NCBI RefSeq assembly: GCF_019175385.1
Contig: NC_083342.1
Span: 119,164,376-119,228,375, forward strand
Direction: 5' to 3'
Source of the DNA: Lycium barbarum
Taxonomy: Eukaryota > Streptophyta > Magnoliopsida > Solanales > Solanaceae
DNA length: 64,000 nucleotides
Under the pieces are notes generated by a model that saw only the letters and a program-made list of their open reading frames with translations, searched no databases and was not told the DNA's origin. Positions 22,648 to 36,800 of this stretch are shown here, one piece after another (the stretch's first letter is position 1; every line of letters starts with the position of its first letter). The translations under genes were made by a program, and so were the position numbers.

Positions 22648-25600
22648 ATGCCTCCAAAGAAAAGAACAAGCTCAGGTTCAACAAAGAAATCAACCCATCA
22701 AAACCACAACCTTCAACAGCAGCAGCAACAATCTCAGCCGTCCAAATTTGGGATCCAGCATTTCTTTGAACGACACTCCCAAAATACCCTCTCACAGAAA
22801 TCCAAGACTCCCCTTGTTCCCCACAACTCCAATTCAAATTCATTTCAAAACCCTAAAGATAATTCTAGTGTATCATCAGTGTCCAAAACTGATACAAATG
22901 TTTTAGATTCTAATGAAAGGGAAAAAATAGGTGAAAAAGGATTGAGTTTCAAGGTTAATTCAGTGTCTCATGTTAAAAGCAATGGAAATGTGATTGAACT
23001 TAAGGTATTGGAGAGATTTAAGGATAAGGGAATTGGGGAAGGTGAACAAAAGGTTAACTCAGTGTCTAAAGTTATTAAAAGCAATGGAAATGTGACTGAA
23101 CCAGATAAAATAATTGATGTTGGGGAAAATGAAAATAAGGAAAGCAATGTGAGTTTGAAGAAGAATGAATGGGGTAGTTCTTCTCAGAATACACCTACGG
23201 AGGAGAAAAATCAAGCAGAAGTAACGCCTGAGTTTTGCAAGTCGGCGAAACGGTTCAAGTTTTCTCCAGGAATGGTAATTGTCTTTATTTTCTGTTGCTT
23301 ATTTATTTGTTTACTCTGAGCTAATTTCTCAACTTGTGTAGATGAGTGAAGGGTCTCCTTGTTTACTTATTAAATAAAAGATTGCAACTTTTTAGGCTAA
23401 TTCGATAAGAAACTGTGTGATGATGGATCGGGTTAAGAGTGGGAGAAAATTAGCGAGTAAACTCTTTGATGTAATATCATCAAAAAGACTTCTAAGCAAT
23501 ACAGTTATCTGTAAAATAACATTTGTCAATAGTATCTGCTATTATTAGAAGGTCAAATTTTTGTGCTACTTCCGTTTGAAGATGGGAAGGAGGACACTCT
23601 GTTCACTTGGTTATTCATGGACCAGTAAGCTTAGTCAAGCCAAAACAGTAACAAGTCTAATCTGAATCCATTATGAGAGGACGAAAGTAGCAGGAAGAAT
23701 TTGTATTAGATGGTACACTGTCTACATGAAATTGGGACACTTGAGAACCAGGGAAGTTAAAAAGGAGAGTAATAATATCATATAGATGTTTACTTTTGTT
23801 TGTATCTGGGGCTAAAGGAAGTAGGAGAATAATAACTCTAACCAAATGTATGTCCCCAGTACATAAATATGTTGCCACTTGCCAGTGTGATTAAATTTGG
23901 TACTAATCCTGACAATTATCGAGTATGAGATAAGCTAAGAAGTATTCTCTGCATGCTCAATGCTACAGGACTTAGTTTGTTGTAGGGCCAGTTTTGCTTT
24001 ATAAGAATTGTTCTTGGTCGAGTTTGTCAATCTCTCACTGCAGAACTGGGGAGTTTAGGGTCCTAACCTCAGAGACCTATCATAAACATTGTATAGACAT
24101 AGCATGGATGTCCAGCTTTTGGAATATTGAAGACCTGTAGATGGTCTTCTTTGTCCCCAGCAACCTCTTTTATCCTGCAAGGAGGACTTTGAATTCATCA
24201 GTTGTTTAATAAACTTAATACACCTTTTAGTCTATATTTTTGGATGCGTAGACTGTTGCATCCATGGTTAAGAAGGAACGAGAAACTGTTGATTAGGGAG
24301 GAGGATGCGTTTCCGTGTGATGCAATATGGATACCTCAGGTGCCGAGGAAGGTGTGCTTTTTGTCTTGGCTAGCTGCTAGAGGGGTGATCTTGACGGCGG
24401 AAAACCTTAGAAAGCGGAAGGTTGTCTGTGTCAGTTGGTGCTACATGTGCAAGAAGACCAGCGAGGACGTGGATCCTCTTCTTCTACATTGTGAGTTTAC
24501 CATGAGGTTATGGTGGGACATGTTTCAGTGGTTTGAAATTTCACGGGTAATGCCAAAACTGTGAAGGTTTGATGTTTTGTTGGACAGGCGGGAAAAGGAG
24601 GAGAAGGCGTAGAGCTTGGAACATGGTTCCCCTTGCGATGATGTGGGTCGTTTGGAAAGAGAGAAATAGAATAGCCTTTGATGGGGTTGAGGCGAGCTTT
24701 TCTCAACTGAGGAGTAGCCTCCGGTCACTTATTTTCTTTTGGTGCACTCATAAAGCCCCTTGTTGTATAGAGCAATGGGTGGGTTTTATAGATAATCATC
24801 TTCTTTTGTAGATCCTTTATTTTTGGTATACCCCTTGTATATGGCCTTTTTTGTGGCCATGTTTATAAATGAAATACGTTTACCTGATCAAAAAAAAAAA
24901 AAAAGAGAAATAATTAAATCTAACTGATTCAAAAGTTGTCCAAGTTTGATTGTCAGTTACTTGTGAATTAATATATGCTGTTGTTTGTTAGCTGATCAAG
25001 CAAAGCCAGGATGATGGAGGCGATGAAATAACATGGAGAATATCTCCAGTGAATGAACGACTTCATGCCGTGTCCAAACAATTACCAAAGATGGTAAAGG
25101 TGTTGGGGGATTCATCACGAGTCAACTCCTTAAATATTCAAGAATGTTCAATGAAAAAGGTACACTAATATAATGTACAGTTATGCTCTGGGGCATGTTT
25201 TGTTATTATTGTAATACTATAACACTAATGATTACTACAGACGTCTCCTGGGACAGAAAGAAAGTTTGAGAAGTGGTTTCATTCACCTCCACTGAAGGCA
25301 CTTGATAAATCATTTGTATGCTCAAATAGGGCTAGCTTGAGAAACCGAAACACAGATCACACAACGGATTTGTGGGAAAACAATGGAAACTCAAACTGCC
25401 AGAGCAAAGCTGAAGTAATCAACAGTCAGAGTCCTTTTCAGACTCCACCCTCTCTGACATACGGCAGTGATAAGGTAGTATCTTCATCATCAAACAAGTA
25501 AAATCTGTCATGTTTCTTGTAGAAGATATACTTCTGATGATTTCTGGCAATTAATGCAGCCTGCAAACACAGTCGATCCTAATGAAGCCACTGATCAGCT

Positions 25601-28600
25601 TGGTTCCAGGCAACACAAAAAGGTCTTTGACTGCTCTGGTATTTTCAGCTAATGTAATCATTGACATTTGTTAGTCATTTATAACCCCATGCTGTGCAGG
25701 TGTAATTAGTCATACTTTGACAGTCCCTGAGCTTCATAGGTTTATATATCCTGTTTCAGGCATTGATTGAGCTTTTAGACCAAGTAGAAGATGTAATTTC
25801 CGTTGAAACAAAATGTGAAGAGACAATTGCATCCCATGATCATGATGGACCAGCTAAGCCAGCTGCTGTCTTGCAGAAATTGACAGAAAATATTTGTGCA
25901 AGTGACCAAAGGAAAGAGTCAACTATCTATTTTCTTGTATTGGAGGTATTTCAGCTCTTCTCTTATGTAAATAGATCTTTTATGTGAATTTCCAATCAAT
26001 TTACTATTAACCATATGTAACTACAGGTTTCTGAGAAGCACGGACAAGTTGGAACATCTGGGCCGCAGTGCTCCTTCAAGGTTTGTGCCAAGTGCCTTGT
26101 GAAAACGTTTCTGAGTTCTCAATAAATCCAGTGATGTATAATAACCTGGGGATGACTTTCAGGTTTTGCGCTTGCTGAATGAACAAATTGGAGAAGAAAG
26201 GGTTTTGCAATTGAGGGATGAGTGGTAATGAGTTGAATCTCTGTTATTTCATCTCTCACCAATCTTTGTGAATATACTTAAAAACAGAGATTCACAAACA
26301 AGCTTTTTCATTATCAATCTGTTTTATAATAGATAAACTATACTCTTAAATAGTTTCCTCTCTATCTCTGCTATAGTAGATTGTAGACAAGCACAAGATG
26401 GAAGATGAACTTTCCTGTTCGCAATGGCTTGTTACTTGAACAAAAATACTATAGCTGCTCTTACATCATCTTCCGAACAAACAGTATAATTATGATGATT
26501 TTGTCTTGCAGAAAAAATAATCTCAATGTGCATTGTGTAGCTTAATATTATTTGCTTCTTTAGAACTATCATGGACCCAATGAGATCATCATGACAAACA
26601 GAGGTTACTACTGGAAGGACTTTCTAAACACTAGTTATGTGCCCCTTCTTCTGGCATCATATATCTTTTGATGTTGAGGTAGCTGGTTATGTTTGTCTAT
26701 CCTTGCATTTGAGTTTACAGAGGCATCTTTACCCTAAATCCAAAGACAGCAGACTAACATTTTAGTCCCAGACACTTTTCTGCATTGTTTCATTTTACCT
26801 AAATACCTTCCAGTTGTGAGGAACTATAAATTTTATCATTACTACGAACCTTCTGTGGAAGAAAATTGAAATCATGTCTTCTTAAGCTTTGCAATTCTAC
26901 CAGTTGACAAACATGGTATTGATGAGAAAACTTAAATCTCCTTCCAGGTGCTATAGTGTTGTTGCACCAGGGGATACTATTCATGTCATTGGTGAGTTTG
27001 ACAGTGAAGGAAAATGTGAAATAAACCGCGAGAAGAATTTTCTCATTGTTCATCCAGATATTTTAGTATCTGGAACTAGGGTATGTCCGTGCAATTATTT
27101 TTCATTTGTTTGTTTCAATTCCTCAACATGTTGTCTTTTCGTGTTCTAGCTTATGGAAAGTCTTGCTTCCATCAATTGATGATTCTTCTTTTTCGTTGTT
27201 CTTGAATGTTGAGTACTCTGTTAGGTTGCTGGCAGCTTCAGTTGCTCAAGACGAGCTGTGCTGGATGAGAGGTTAAAATCTGGCGAGTATTCAGCTGCAG
27301 CATTGATTGGCACATTGTTACATCAGATGTTTCAGGTTTTATGAATGAAAAATTCCTTGTCTTTCAATGGTCATAGGCACATTTTCCTGTCCTCGTTTAT
27401 ATTTTCATTGCTATGCATGAACTATAAACTATGCCATATGAAAGTGACTGACTACCTTTTTCCAGGCTGGGCTGATCAGAGAGTTCCCTACAAAAGAATT
27501 CTTGGAGGATTATGCAAGGGTAGTGCTCCAGAAGAGTCTTGAGAGCCTATATGCATGTGGAGGTGGGAAACATAGGTTTCTCTCAATTGCTCCTTTGTGA
27601 AGTCATAATTATCACGTTGGCCATCTGAAAACATGCTTTCCTAGAAGAGTAGAAGTCCTTGATGGATAAATTTCACAGAATTGTCTCCAGCAAAGCACTT
27701 ACATTATGCATTCCTTTCAACACTGAACTCAAACTTATGGTAATTGCAGTTGATGAAAATGATACCCACAAGACATTGATTGAGGCAATTCCAAAACTGC
27801 TGAATTGGATACGTTCCTTCCAATATTCAGAGGTACATGGCTCCATATCTAAACAATCCTGATTGTTGTTAATTCTATCTTGAGGCCATTAGTAAATAAG
27901 TTGGAACGGAGGTGTTGTGATTTTGAAAGTTTAGAATGGTGTGAACTCCTTGTCAGACTAGTATTAAATCTGGCTACTTTGTTCAACAATGCATGCAACC
28001 CCGTCAAAAACTTTTTTTTTTAAAGAAAGCTGACATTTTATGGATTGTTTACAACTTCTGTACTAATCACCTGTAAAATCCAAATGAAACAATTGAGAAA
28101 TACAAAGTTGTCTATGGTACCAAAATAAAGTGTGGTTAAAGCCATCCTCCTCAGTACTAAGTTCCTAATTCTTTGTACATAGACTTTGTCCTCTTTGTCA
28201 CATCAACCAAAATGTGCAACACATGGATACAGGTGGGTATCTGGTATGGGTGCGGATCTAGAAGTATGATTTGTCATCACCTAAATCTTAGGATTGGGGA
28301 ATTAGAAAAGGTGTTAGTCACGGGTGTGAGATCCCAGGTGTGAGATACCACTAATAAATGTATAGTGGTAACGATTTTCCAATGATACTTTATGTGAATA
28401 TTTATGTAAACCCCAAAAATTGAAACCCAAAACACAGCCAACCTATGTTTCTCAGCCATAGTTGTAGCCAGTGCAGCCTAGATGAATTACCCAAGTGTGG
28501 TGGTATCTCACACCCACACCCTTATCAATTTAGATCGACCGAGGTGCAGCAGAGTTTGAAGGATCCATGTAACACAGACAACACTTTTCCTTTTTATCTG

Positions 28601-30827
28601 TCCTCCACTACTCTCTACTTCATTGGGGCCTAATTCTTTTGTGTTGGATTCTCAATACATCTTGATTATTGTTTTTGTGCCTTTTCTTACATCTGTTGCC
28701 ACATTGATATTATTTCTCTCCATTTTTACCTAATATATTTATGAGCTTAACATGTTGTAACTCTTAGGTTTCAGAAAGCCCAAGCATTGATTTTGGAAGT
28801 GAAGATGGAGTCAAGAAGATTAAAGTATCTGAAGTAAGCAACCTCCCTTTTCCTTTCTTGGTAATGCAGGCATGAGTTAGTACTTCCAATCTATATCTTT
28901 TAAGGCTATCCATCGAATAATTTATAATCTTGAGATGTGAGCTTAGTTAGTTCTCAGAAGCATATTTCTGATATACAAAGCATTAAACACATCAGGATGA
29001 TCATTAGAAAAGGTTCCAATTTAACACGTTTATCTCTAATATTAGTTTCTTTTGATAATTATGATTTGTGATGAGCAAAATAAGAAAATAATCAACAAGC
29101 TTCACATACAGCAACCTCAAATTGAAATTTAATTCACTCTATCTATTATACTATAGTGTCACAATTAGAATATGAAAACACATGTAAATTGTTCTCCTAC
29201 TTTATAATGTTAAGATTTTTTTAAAAGAAAAGGTTCAATTTTGCTGGATGAGCTATGGGACATTAAATATAAGTTGTGTTTGTAAACTTTTTGGGTTAGG
29301 TAGATTATTGAAGGATGATTAGTATTGAGCAACCAATAGCACCTGTTGATCTAACATGTTCTCTTAACCTAGACAAAATGTACTACTTAAATTCCCCAAG
29401 CATTTACAGGATTTGTCCTTCAACTCAGTTAGCGACATGCACTTGGGACTGCTTTATTTATCCAAGATTATCCCTGATTCATTAGGTTTGATTGGGTATT
29501 GAGCAGTTTTTCCGAACATAATTTGTGTTAAAGGAGATTAAACTGCATTATGAATGCAACTAATGGTGCTTTTTTAGCATGACCTACATGACAGACCCTT
29601 TTTGTTTTGTCGAAAAAAGAATAACATTACCTACATGAAAGAACTTATGTTAGCTTGTAATTGTTTCTTTAAAATGCATATAACATGGTCACCCTATCCG
29701 GTCCGTCTATCCTCCCTGAGCTTATATTCTTTTCTTTTTGGATAAACTTTAATATAGGTAATTGACATTGAAGAAATGGCATGGGCTCCAAAATATGGGT
29801 TGAAAGGCATGATCGATGCATCCTTGCAAGTAAATGTAAAATCCAACAGCAATGAACCTAATGAGACGATTATGCCTCTCGAATTTAAAACTGGGAAGGC
29901 AACAAATGGGCAGGCAGGTTTTTTTGAGCATTTCCAAAAATAGTACCACTTAGTTGTGAAGTGACAATAATTTGCCACTTTACTTGTTCTTGCTAGGCAC
30001 CTAATCTCTAGGCTATTGTTGACATTTCATTCTGCAGACAGCTATGGAGCATAATGCTCAAGTGATGCTGTATACCCTTCTAATGTCGGAAAGGTGCACA
30101 GAACCCTGCCTACTTGCGTAATTATGCACCTACTGTAGACATATTCTGTTACTGCCATGAGATTTTCGTTCAGATCTTGTTTATAGATTAATCTCATTGC
30201 TATCTATATTTTTTCTTTACTAGATACTCACAGCATATTGGTCATGGTCTCCTTTATTATCTGCACACAGATCAGACGCAGGTAAAATCTAGTATCTTTT
30301 TGTTTATTTTTTAAGTAGTAAAAACAAGCATCTCTAAGAATTACATAGATTGCTTTTCTTTTCCTTTTTCCTCTGCAGCCTTCTAACACTACAGTTCATT
30401 TTTCAAGGGAATAACTGTTCGCAGATCTGACTTGGTTGGCCTAATAATGCGCCGTAATGAACTTGCAAATGATCTTCTCAAGGCCACTATAACTCAACAA
30501 TTGCCACCAATGTTACAGGTAAGATATCTACGTCTCATCCTGTTACACTTGGATTAAGTACAGATAATGTTTGCTAGTACTGATACTTTACATTAGTATT
30601 TACTAGTCATTGAATATATTGCTGATCAGTTTGCAGATAATGGTGTGTCGTGCTCTTAATATTCAGGGTTATCCCACATTCTCGTGTCCTTTTATTATTA
30701 CTCCGTTCCTTTACACAATCCTGTACTAGTGTATAGAAATTGTTAAGGTAAAAAGGCTCTTTCTTGTGTGGTGTAATCTGTTTTCTCTGGTAAAACATAA
30801 AAATCTCTACTGAAATATATACCCCCC

Positions 30828-30858
<31 letters not shown>

Positions 30859-33800
30859 CCCAGTTGGTTTGGTTGTCTTCAAGGAGGTCAATCTTTTTGC
30901 CCCTTAAGAGTGTAATTCATTTTGAATACACCTTCATAATTTGTATCTGATACTACTCTCTCTGTAGAGACCTACGCATGGTTGTCATCTTCTGCCGCGA
31001 TCCCAGGCCACAATCATTTTCGCCTTGAATTATAAGTAAACACCATAAATGGCTCAGAAAACTGAAGCTTATTACCTGACCAAAAAGAACTCAGTTAACA
31101 AAATGTTCTAGACATTAGTAACTAATTCTGTTGACTTTTATTCTTTTGATGCAGAGTCCAAATATGTGCAGAGGCTGTCGCCACCTCAGTGTCTGTACCA
31201 TTTATCATAAGGTACTTTGAGTTCTCAGGGTCTTCATTGCGACAAGCATCCTTTTTTTGCTTTTTCTTATATAGACTTTCAAATAATTGGTTAAAGGGGC
31301 TCTGTGATGACTTATTTATCAATTCTAAAACATTATAGCATCTTTACCTCTGTTTTCCAATTATGTTCTCCTTTCAAAATTACTGGAGATTCTGAGAAAC
31401 TCAAATGATAAACCATCTACAGAAGAAAAGAAGGGAGCTTAGTTGTTGAAATCAGTAACTACTTCCTTTGGTTGGCGAATGTTCTTTTAATAAATATACA
31501 AATATAATAGGCTTACACACATAGAGCAAATGTAGTTCTCTTCTCCGAGATTTTACCTGATCATGTGGTTACAGTAATATAGGTGCTTTCTGATAGAAGA
31601 ATTGGTACTCAACAATCAATAGAAAATTATCATTACACATGCCATGTTTAGAATACTAGACCTGAAATGTATCAAAGACCGAACTTTTGACATTTATGCT
31701 ACAACTAGTATTTATTTTAAACCTGTACTGTGGCAAAATCTTGCATTTATAACATCTATATTACAACATGTACTAGCTTTCTAAGGTCATAGTTTTCCAA
31801 AACTTCTTCAGTTTATGAAGCTAAACATGTAATCAAGGCAATCTCACATCTTTTCTGAATATGCATCAATCTGCCCTAAGATGAGGAGTCAGCATCTTGC
31901 AGTGGAAAGGACTAAAGGAACATATTTGAGAATTGACTGGCAACTGCTTCCATTTTTGTTTATCCAATTGGGTAAAATAAAGGAGGATGATAAATCAACA
32001 TTTATGTTTCCCATATGAGCCTAATCAACGTTGACATGAAAATCAGCCTTTTTATCTTGATTTATGCACCTAATACTTGTGTGCAATTCAAATCTTAATT
32101 ATAAATCTCATTATGGGGAGCATCAACATTCCAATATTATTGGGACTTCATCGAAATTAAAAACTTATACTATTGAATAATTTTCGTAGGCATACGGTGG
32201 CACCACAGAAGGTAGCGGCTTGGGCAGTGTGTTTGATTCACTTGTTAGCCATCTAACAAATGCACATACTAATTTTCTTCAAAAATGGGATCAGTTGATT
32301 GACTTGGAGGCTAAAGAAGTTGAGGTACAATGCAAGGTCGATTGTAAATTAAGAAATCACCTCCTGACTATTGAATATTTCTTTATTTGCTAACTCAATT
32401 TTTTTTCAGGTTGCAAAGAAACAAATTTGGTCTTCACAAAGTTTAAAGAATGACCTTTATGCTCCTTGCTTATCTTCTCTTGTCCTTGATACGTCAGAAG
32501 GAACCGCACCAACAAATTTCTGCAAAGGAAGTCAATTTATGTATCGCTTTGTACATCGAGATTGGAACTCCTTGGACACTCATCGAGAGGATGATGCTCT
32601 GAACAGTTCCATTTTTCCTGTGAAAAAATTTGAATCCTCGCTTAGGAACGGGGACTATGTGGTATTCTTCTTTCCTGTATTCTTTGTGTTTTGTGCACTC
32701 CTCAATGTTCTATTTTCACAGCATTCAGCTGAAGCAAGAATTACTGGTCCATTGGTATAACATCATCTGTTTGTCTTAGAACAATAGTGAGACAGAGCAG
32801 TAAATTATGCATCTATAGTGAACTGCATGATCCTGTCCCTATGGATTATATTAATCCGATGGCTTGAACTAATGGTTCATTTAGTTTATTTTGTAAAAAT
32901 TATGAAGCTATTCAGAATTCTGAAGAGACCCTTGGAGTAACTGGTAAAGTTGCTGCCATGTGATCAGGAGGTCACAGGTTCAAGCCGTGGAAACAGCCTT
33001 TTGCAGAAATGCAAGGTAAGGCTGCATACAATAGACCCTTGTGGTCCCGTCCTTCCCCGGATCCCGCACATAGCGGGAGCTTAGTGCACCGGGCTGCCCT
33101 ATTCAGAATTCCATAAACCAACTGTGCCTTAATCCTAAATTAGTTGTGGTGAGCTATTGAATCCTCTGCATTCATTCCGCTCTATTTGAAAGCACATTCC
33201 TTGGTGGGCTCTGGGCTCATCTCACAAATTTGGTAATTTAGAGGATTCATCGTAGTCAGATTCTACTTTCACACTGACCATCAACTTATCAAAACCCTCT
33301 GGCTTTACCAGGGTTTTGGGACTGGCCATGCGTCATGAAACTCATATAGGAAAGGGAGTTCTTTTCACTATTCAATGACAAAAACAGAATGATAGTCAAT
33401 TATTTTCTGAAAAATGGAGGAATTTCTGATTTATTTGGGGCCATGGCTTATGTTGGTAAAAGTTTCCTGCAAATAGAGTAACTTCTAATTTTGTTGGGCC
33501 TCTTATTAGCTGAATTGTTTGTTTCATCCTCCACTTTCCGCTCTGTATGTGTTGTAATTGTCTAAACTGAAAGTGCAGACTTATAAATGTTTGGTTCTAT
33601 TCGTGGTCATGAGCAATTGATGGTATGACAATATATATTTTATATTATTCAGGTGTTGAGTACTGAACCTGGTGGGATACTAATAGCTACTGGAGTTGTT
33701 GCAGATATGAGTTGCTCTCGCATCTCAGTAAGTATTAGATCTTTATTTGGTATTCATTCTTTAATGCATGGAGTTGTTATTACTTTAGCGTATCTCTATT

Positions 33801-36800
33801 TTTAACCAAAGGCTACAATAAACCTAGAATGCATGGATATACCTTGTTTTCAGTTCCTTCTTTTCATTCTCCTTAGATAGAGCAATCCAAACTTTAGAAA
33901 TAATCTCATTTGTTCCAATGAAAAATAGGAAACTTACTTTTGAAATAATCTCATTTGTTCCAACGAAAAATAGGAAACTTATATTTCTCATCCACTAGTA
34001 TCTTTGTTACTGCTTTAGCTCTCAGTTTGGTCCCTTTCAACAGCTGAAAAGCTTTTGCCTTTCTTTAATAATAAGGTGGCTCCAACCTATACAAAAGATC
34101 ATAATAATGAAATGTTTTGATTAATTGAGATAAACAAGATTTTGAAGGTTAGAGCTCTGACCATTAACAAAAGTAAAGCTTCACATGGATCTTCATTTTT
34201 GTTCCACTTTGAAAACAGAAATTACTTCAGGACCTGGAAACGTTGTCAAGAATGAGAAGTTTAAAAGGTGTATACAGTATACACGGAAGTTTTCTAAACT
34301 AGCGTGCAGCTTACTGTATTTACTCAGGAGCCAAAGCTTTTGCTGTGAATATATCTGTATTTATACAGGATTGCCCACAACCTAACCTGTCTATCTTATC
34401 ATAGTATTTTTTTCAAATAGTAAAGGTCCATTGTCGCTCAATCTGAAGTGAGCCAGGTTACACTCCCTTGCTCTTTTTGTATTTGAAAAATAAAATATTG
34501 TGGATTTTTTATAGTCCTATGATAATTCTGGCACAGATTAAGAAGTTTGAAATGTTAAATTAACCATGGGGACTCCTTTGGATTTTGGGTCCAATATATG
34601 TAAAAAGACATGCACAGATTTTAGCTGTGTAATAATTTGCTTTCATAATTCAGGTATCTCTTTCCAAACGCTTAAGGCTTCCAGGAAGCAGCCGGACTTC
34701 ACAGGCACAAGATCTTCATAAGCAGTTGTGGCGAATTCATAAAGATGAATTTATGGGTTCATTTGCAATTATGAGGTATTCTAATTTTTTTTGTGTTTTA
34801 TTATCCCATCTGAAGCACACGTATTTTTCCAAGTGTAACTTACTCCTCCTTTTGATTTTGAAGATTCAACCTTATACAACTGTTTCTGCAAAATGAGCAG
34901 AGTACTCATCTGAGGAAAATGATAGTTGATCTGGAGGTGAATGCTCTACTTAACTATGAAGTTCTATTTGCAGCTCCTCAGCTACAGCCCTCTTTGATGA
35001 ATGATACAAAAAAGAATCTACTTATGAAATTCTGCAGGTGCCTAGGTTTGATAGTGGATGTCAATTTAGTCAGGATCCTGCCATTTCATACATTTGGTCA
35101 GAAAAGAACTTGAATGATGATCAGCGCAGAGCCATACTCAAGGTGAAGAATTATTGAAACTCTATAATTTGATTTATAGTTGTACCTGAAAATCAAAAGT
35201 ATGGTGAATTATCAGAATCATATTGGATAAACCAGATACAAAGCTGTAATGGGTACCCGCAACATATTGAATTGTCATTACTGCAGATACTCACAGCAAA
35301 GGATTATGTGCTGATACTAGGAATGCCCGGGACAGGCAAAACATCCACTATGGTCTATGCTGTGAAGGCACTGCTGATGAGAGGTTCATCCATTTTGCTT
35401 ACCTCCTATACAAATTCAGCTGTTGACAATCTGCTTCTCAAACTGAAGGCTCAGGTCATCTCTATCTCTGATGCTTCTAAAGAAACTTAGTGCTTTTGAT
35501 CTTTGTTTAACTACTTTTATTTACATACAATGCTGTATCTCATAAATTTAGAAGGTATAACCTGTAGAATTGGTGTCAACATAGTATATTCTTACTTTAA
35601 ATAGGTCCTGTCTTGGAAAAGCTGGATTTAGCAAAATGAAAAAATATACATTCAGTGCAAGGCATGCATATGAGTTGATGTGTAGCATTAGGATGATCTG
35701 ATGATTTAAGAAGGGCTTACTGTGATAATTACTGTTCCTAGCTGCTTCTCCTGGTATTAGTATTAAATCGAGTTCTTTGCATTTCACCCTTAACGTGTGC
35801 ACTCTTTTGTATTCTGCACCTTATTCTATTATTTTTTATGATTGGCACCCTGGTCTTCTTAGTTCCTTAAACCCATTAGAAACTTTAATTTTATACTATA
35901 ATTTATGAGGACAAAATAGGCATAATTCAACTAATATTTTCCTAAGTTCTTTATGTTCAGCGGTTTGGTGTGGATACTCTTTTCGCATATCCATGTGTAT
36001 GAGATAACATTTTATCCCCTTACAAAAATTATCATAAAATTTCTGATTGTGTTTCTTCGGCTGAATAGCCGACATTAGAACAAATATCCTGCAATTAAAA
36101 AAGTAGGTATTTGATATCCGGACATTATCATTCATATTTACAAGGATCTCCGAACCTCTACTTATAAAAAGGAGATGACGTGGATGTTGTCGCAAGGAGG
36201 GTGATATATAGATTATAGGAGAAGAACCTAGTGTAGAATTACTGAATCGTTGATCGTATAATTTTTTTTCCAAAAGGACGTGGAAGGAGTTTATCAGTGG
36301 AAATAATATTAATGGCGGACCTCACTTATTCACATTTATACCTTCCTGTCTGTGAGAGTCTATTAAGCTTTAACCACTTCACCTTTTTCTGTAACCATAT
36401 GCTTCTGTCTCGATGTTGATAATGCAATCATACCTTGAAAGAAGCTGCTTCTAATTTCTTATCTCAACTTTATTTGATAGTTGGTGTCGCTCTTCAATCA
36501 AAGACACACCGTAAGAGATTCAATTGTAATTTTTGCTTGGCCTTAAACCTGACCTCCACTGCACATATAGAATTAATAAACTTTAGAAAATATATTTTTA
36601 CATGCCTATTTTGCCCTCAGAAATTGTGAAGAAATTAGACTACTGATTCTGCAAGCAACGAAAGAGATTAGAGTGCAATCATTCTGTTACATCATCATTT
36701 CCTCTTTATCCTCCAATCATTTAGAAACAGATGTATACACATCCCATTATACTACCTCCAAACTCCCGAAATAAATTCTAGCATAAATCTGTTGCATTCC

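Noticed and set aside
30379..30407. The CTCTGCAG acceptor at about 30378 for DNA2 exon 16.
   Set aside because: It brings an in-frame TAA. The acceptor TTTTTCAAG ending at 30407 gives [12 protein letters not shown] in frame.
32726..32758. A possible extra 33-nt in-frame DNA2 exon ([11 protein letters not shown]) with AG and GT borders after exon 19.
   Set aside because: Joining 32661 directly to 33653 keeps the [13 protein letters not shown] stretch continuous and in frame. The segment looks like a chance open stretch, though a cryptic exon cannot be excluded.
32940..33000. A tRNA gene suggested by GGTTCAAGCC.
   Set aside because: No acceptor stem or complete cloverleaf. The B-box belongs to a SINE with flanking target duplications.
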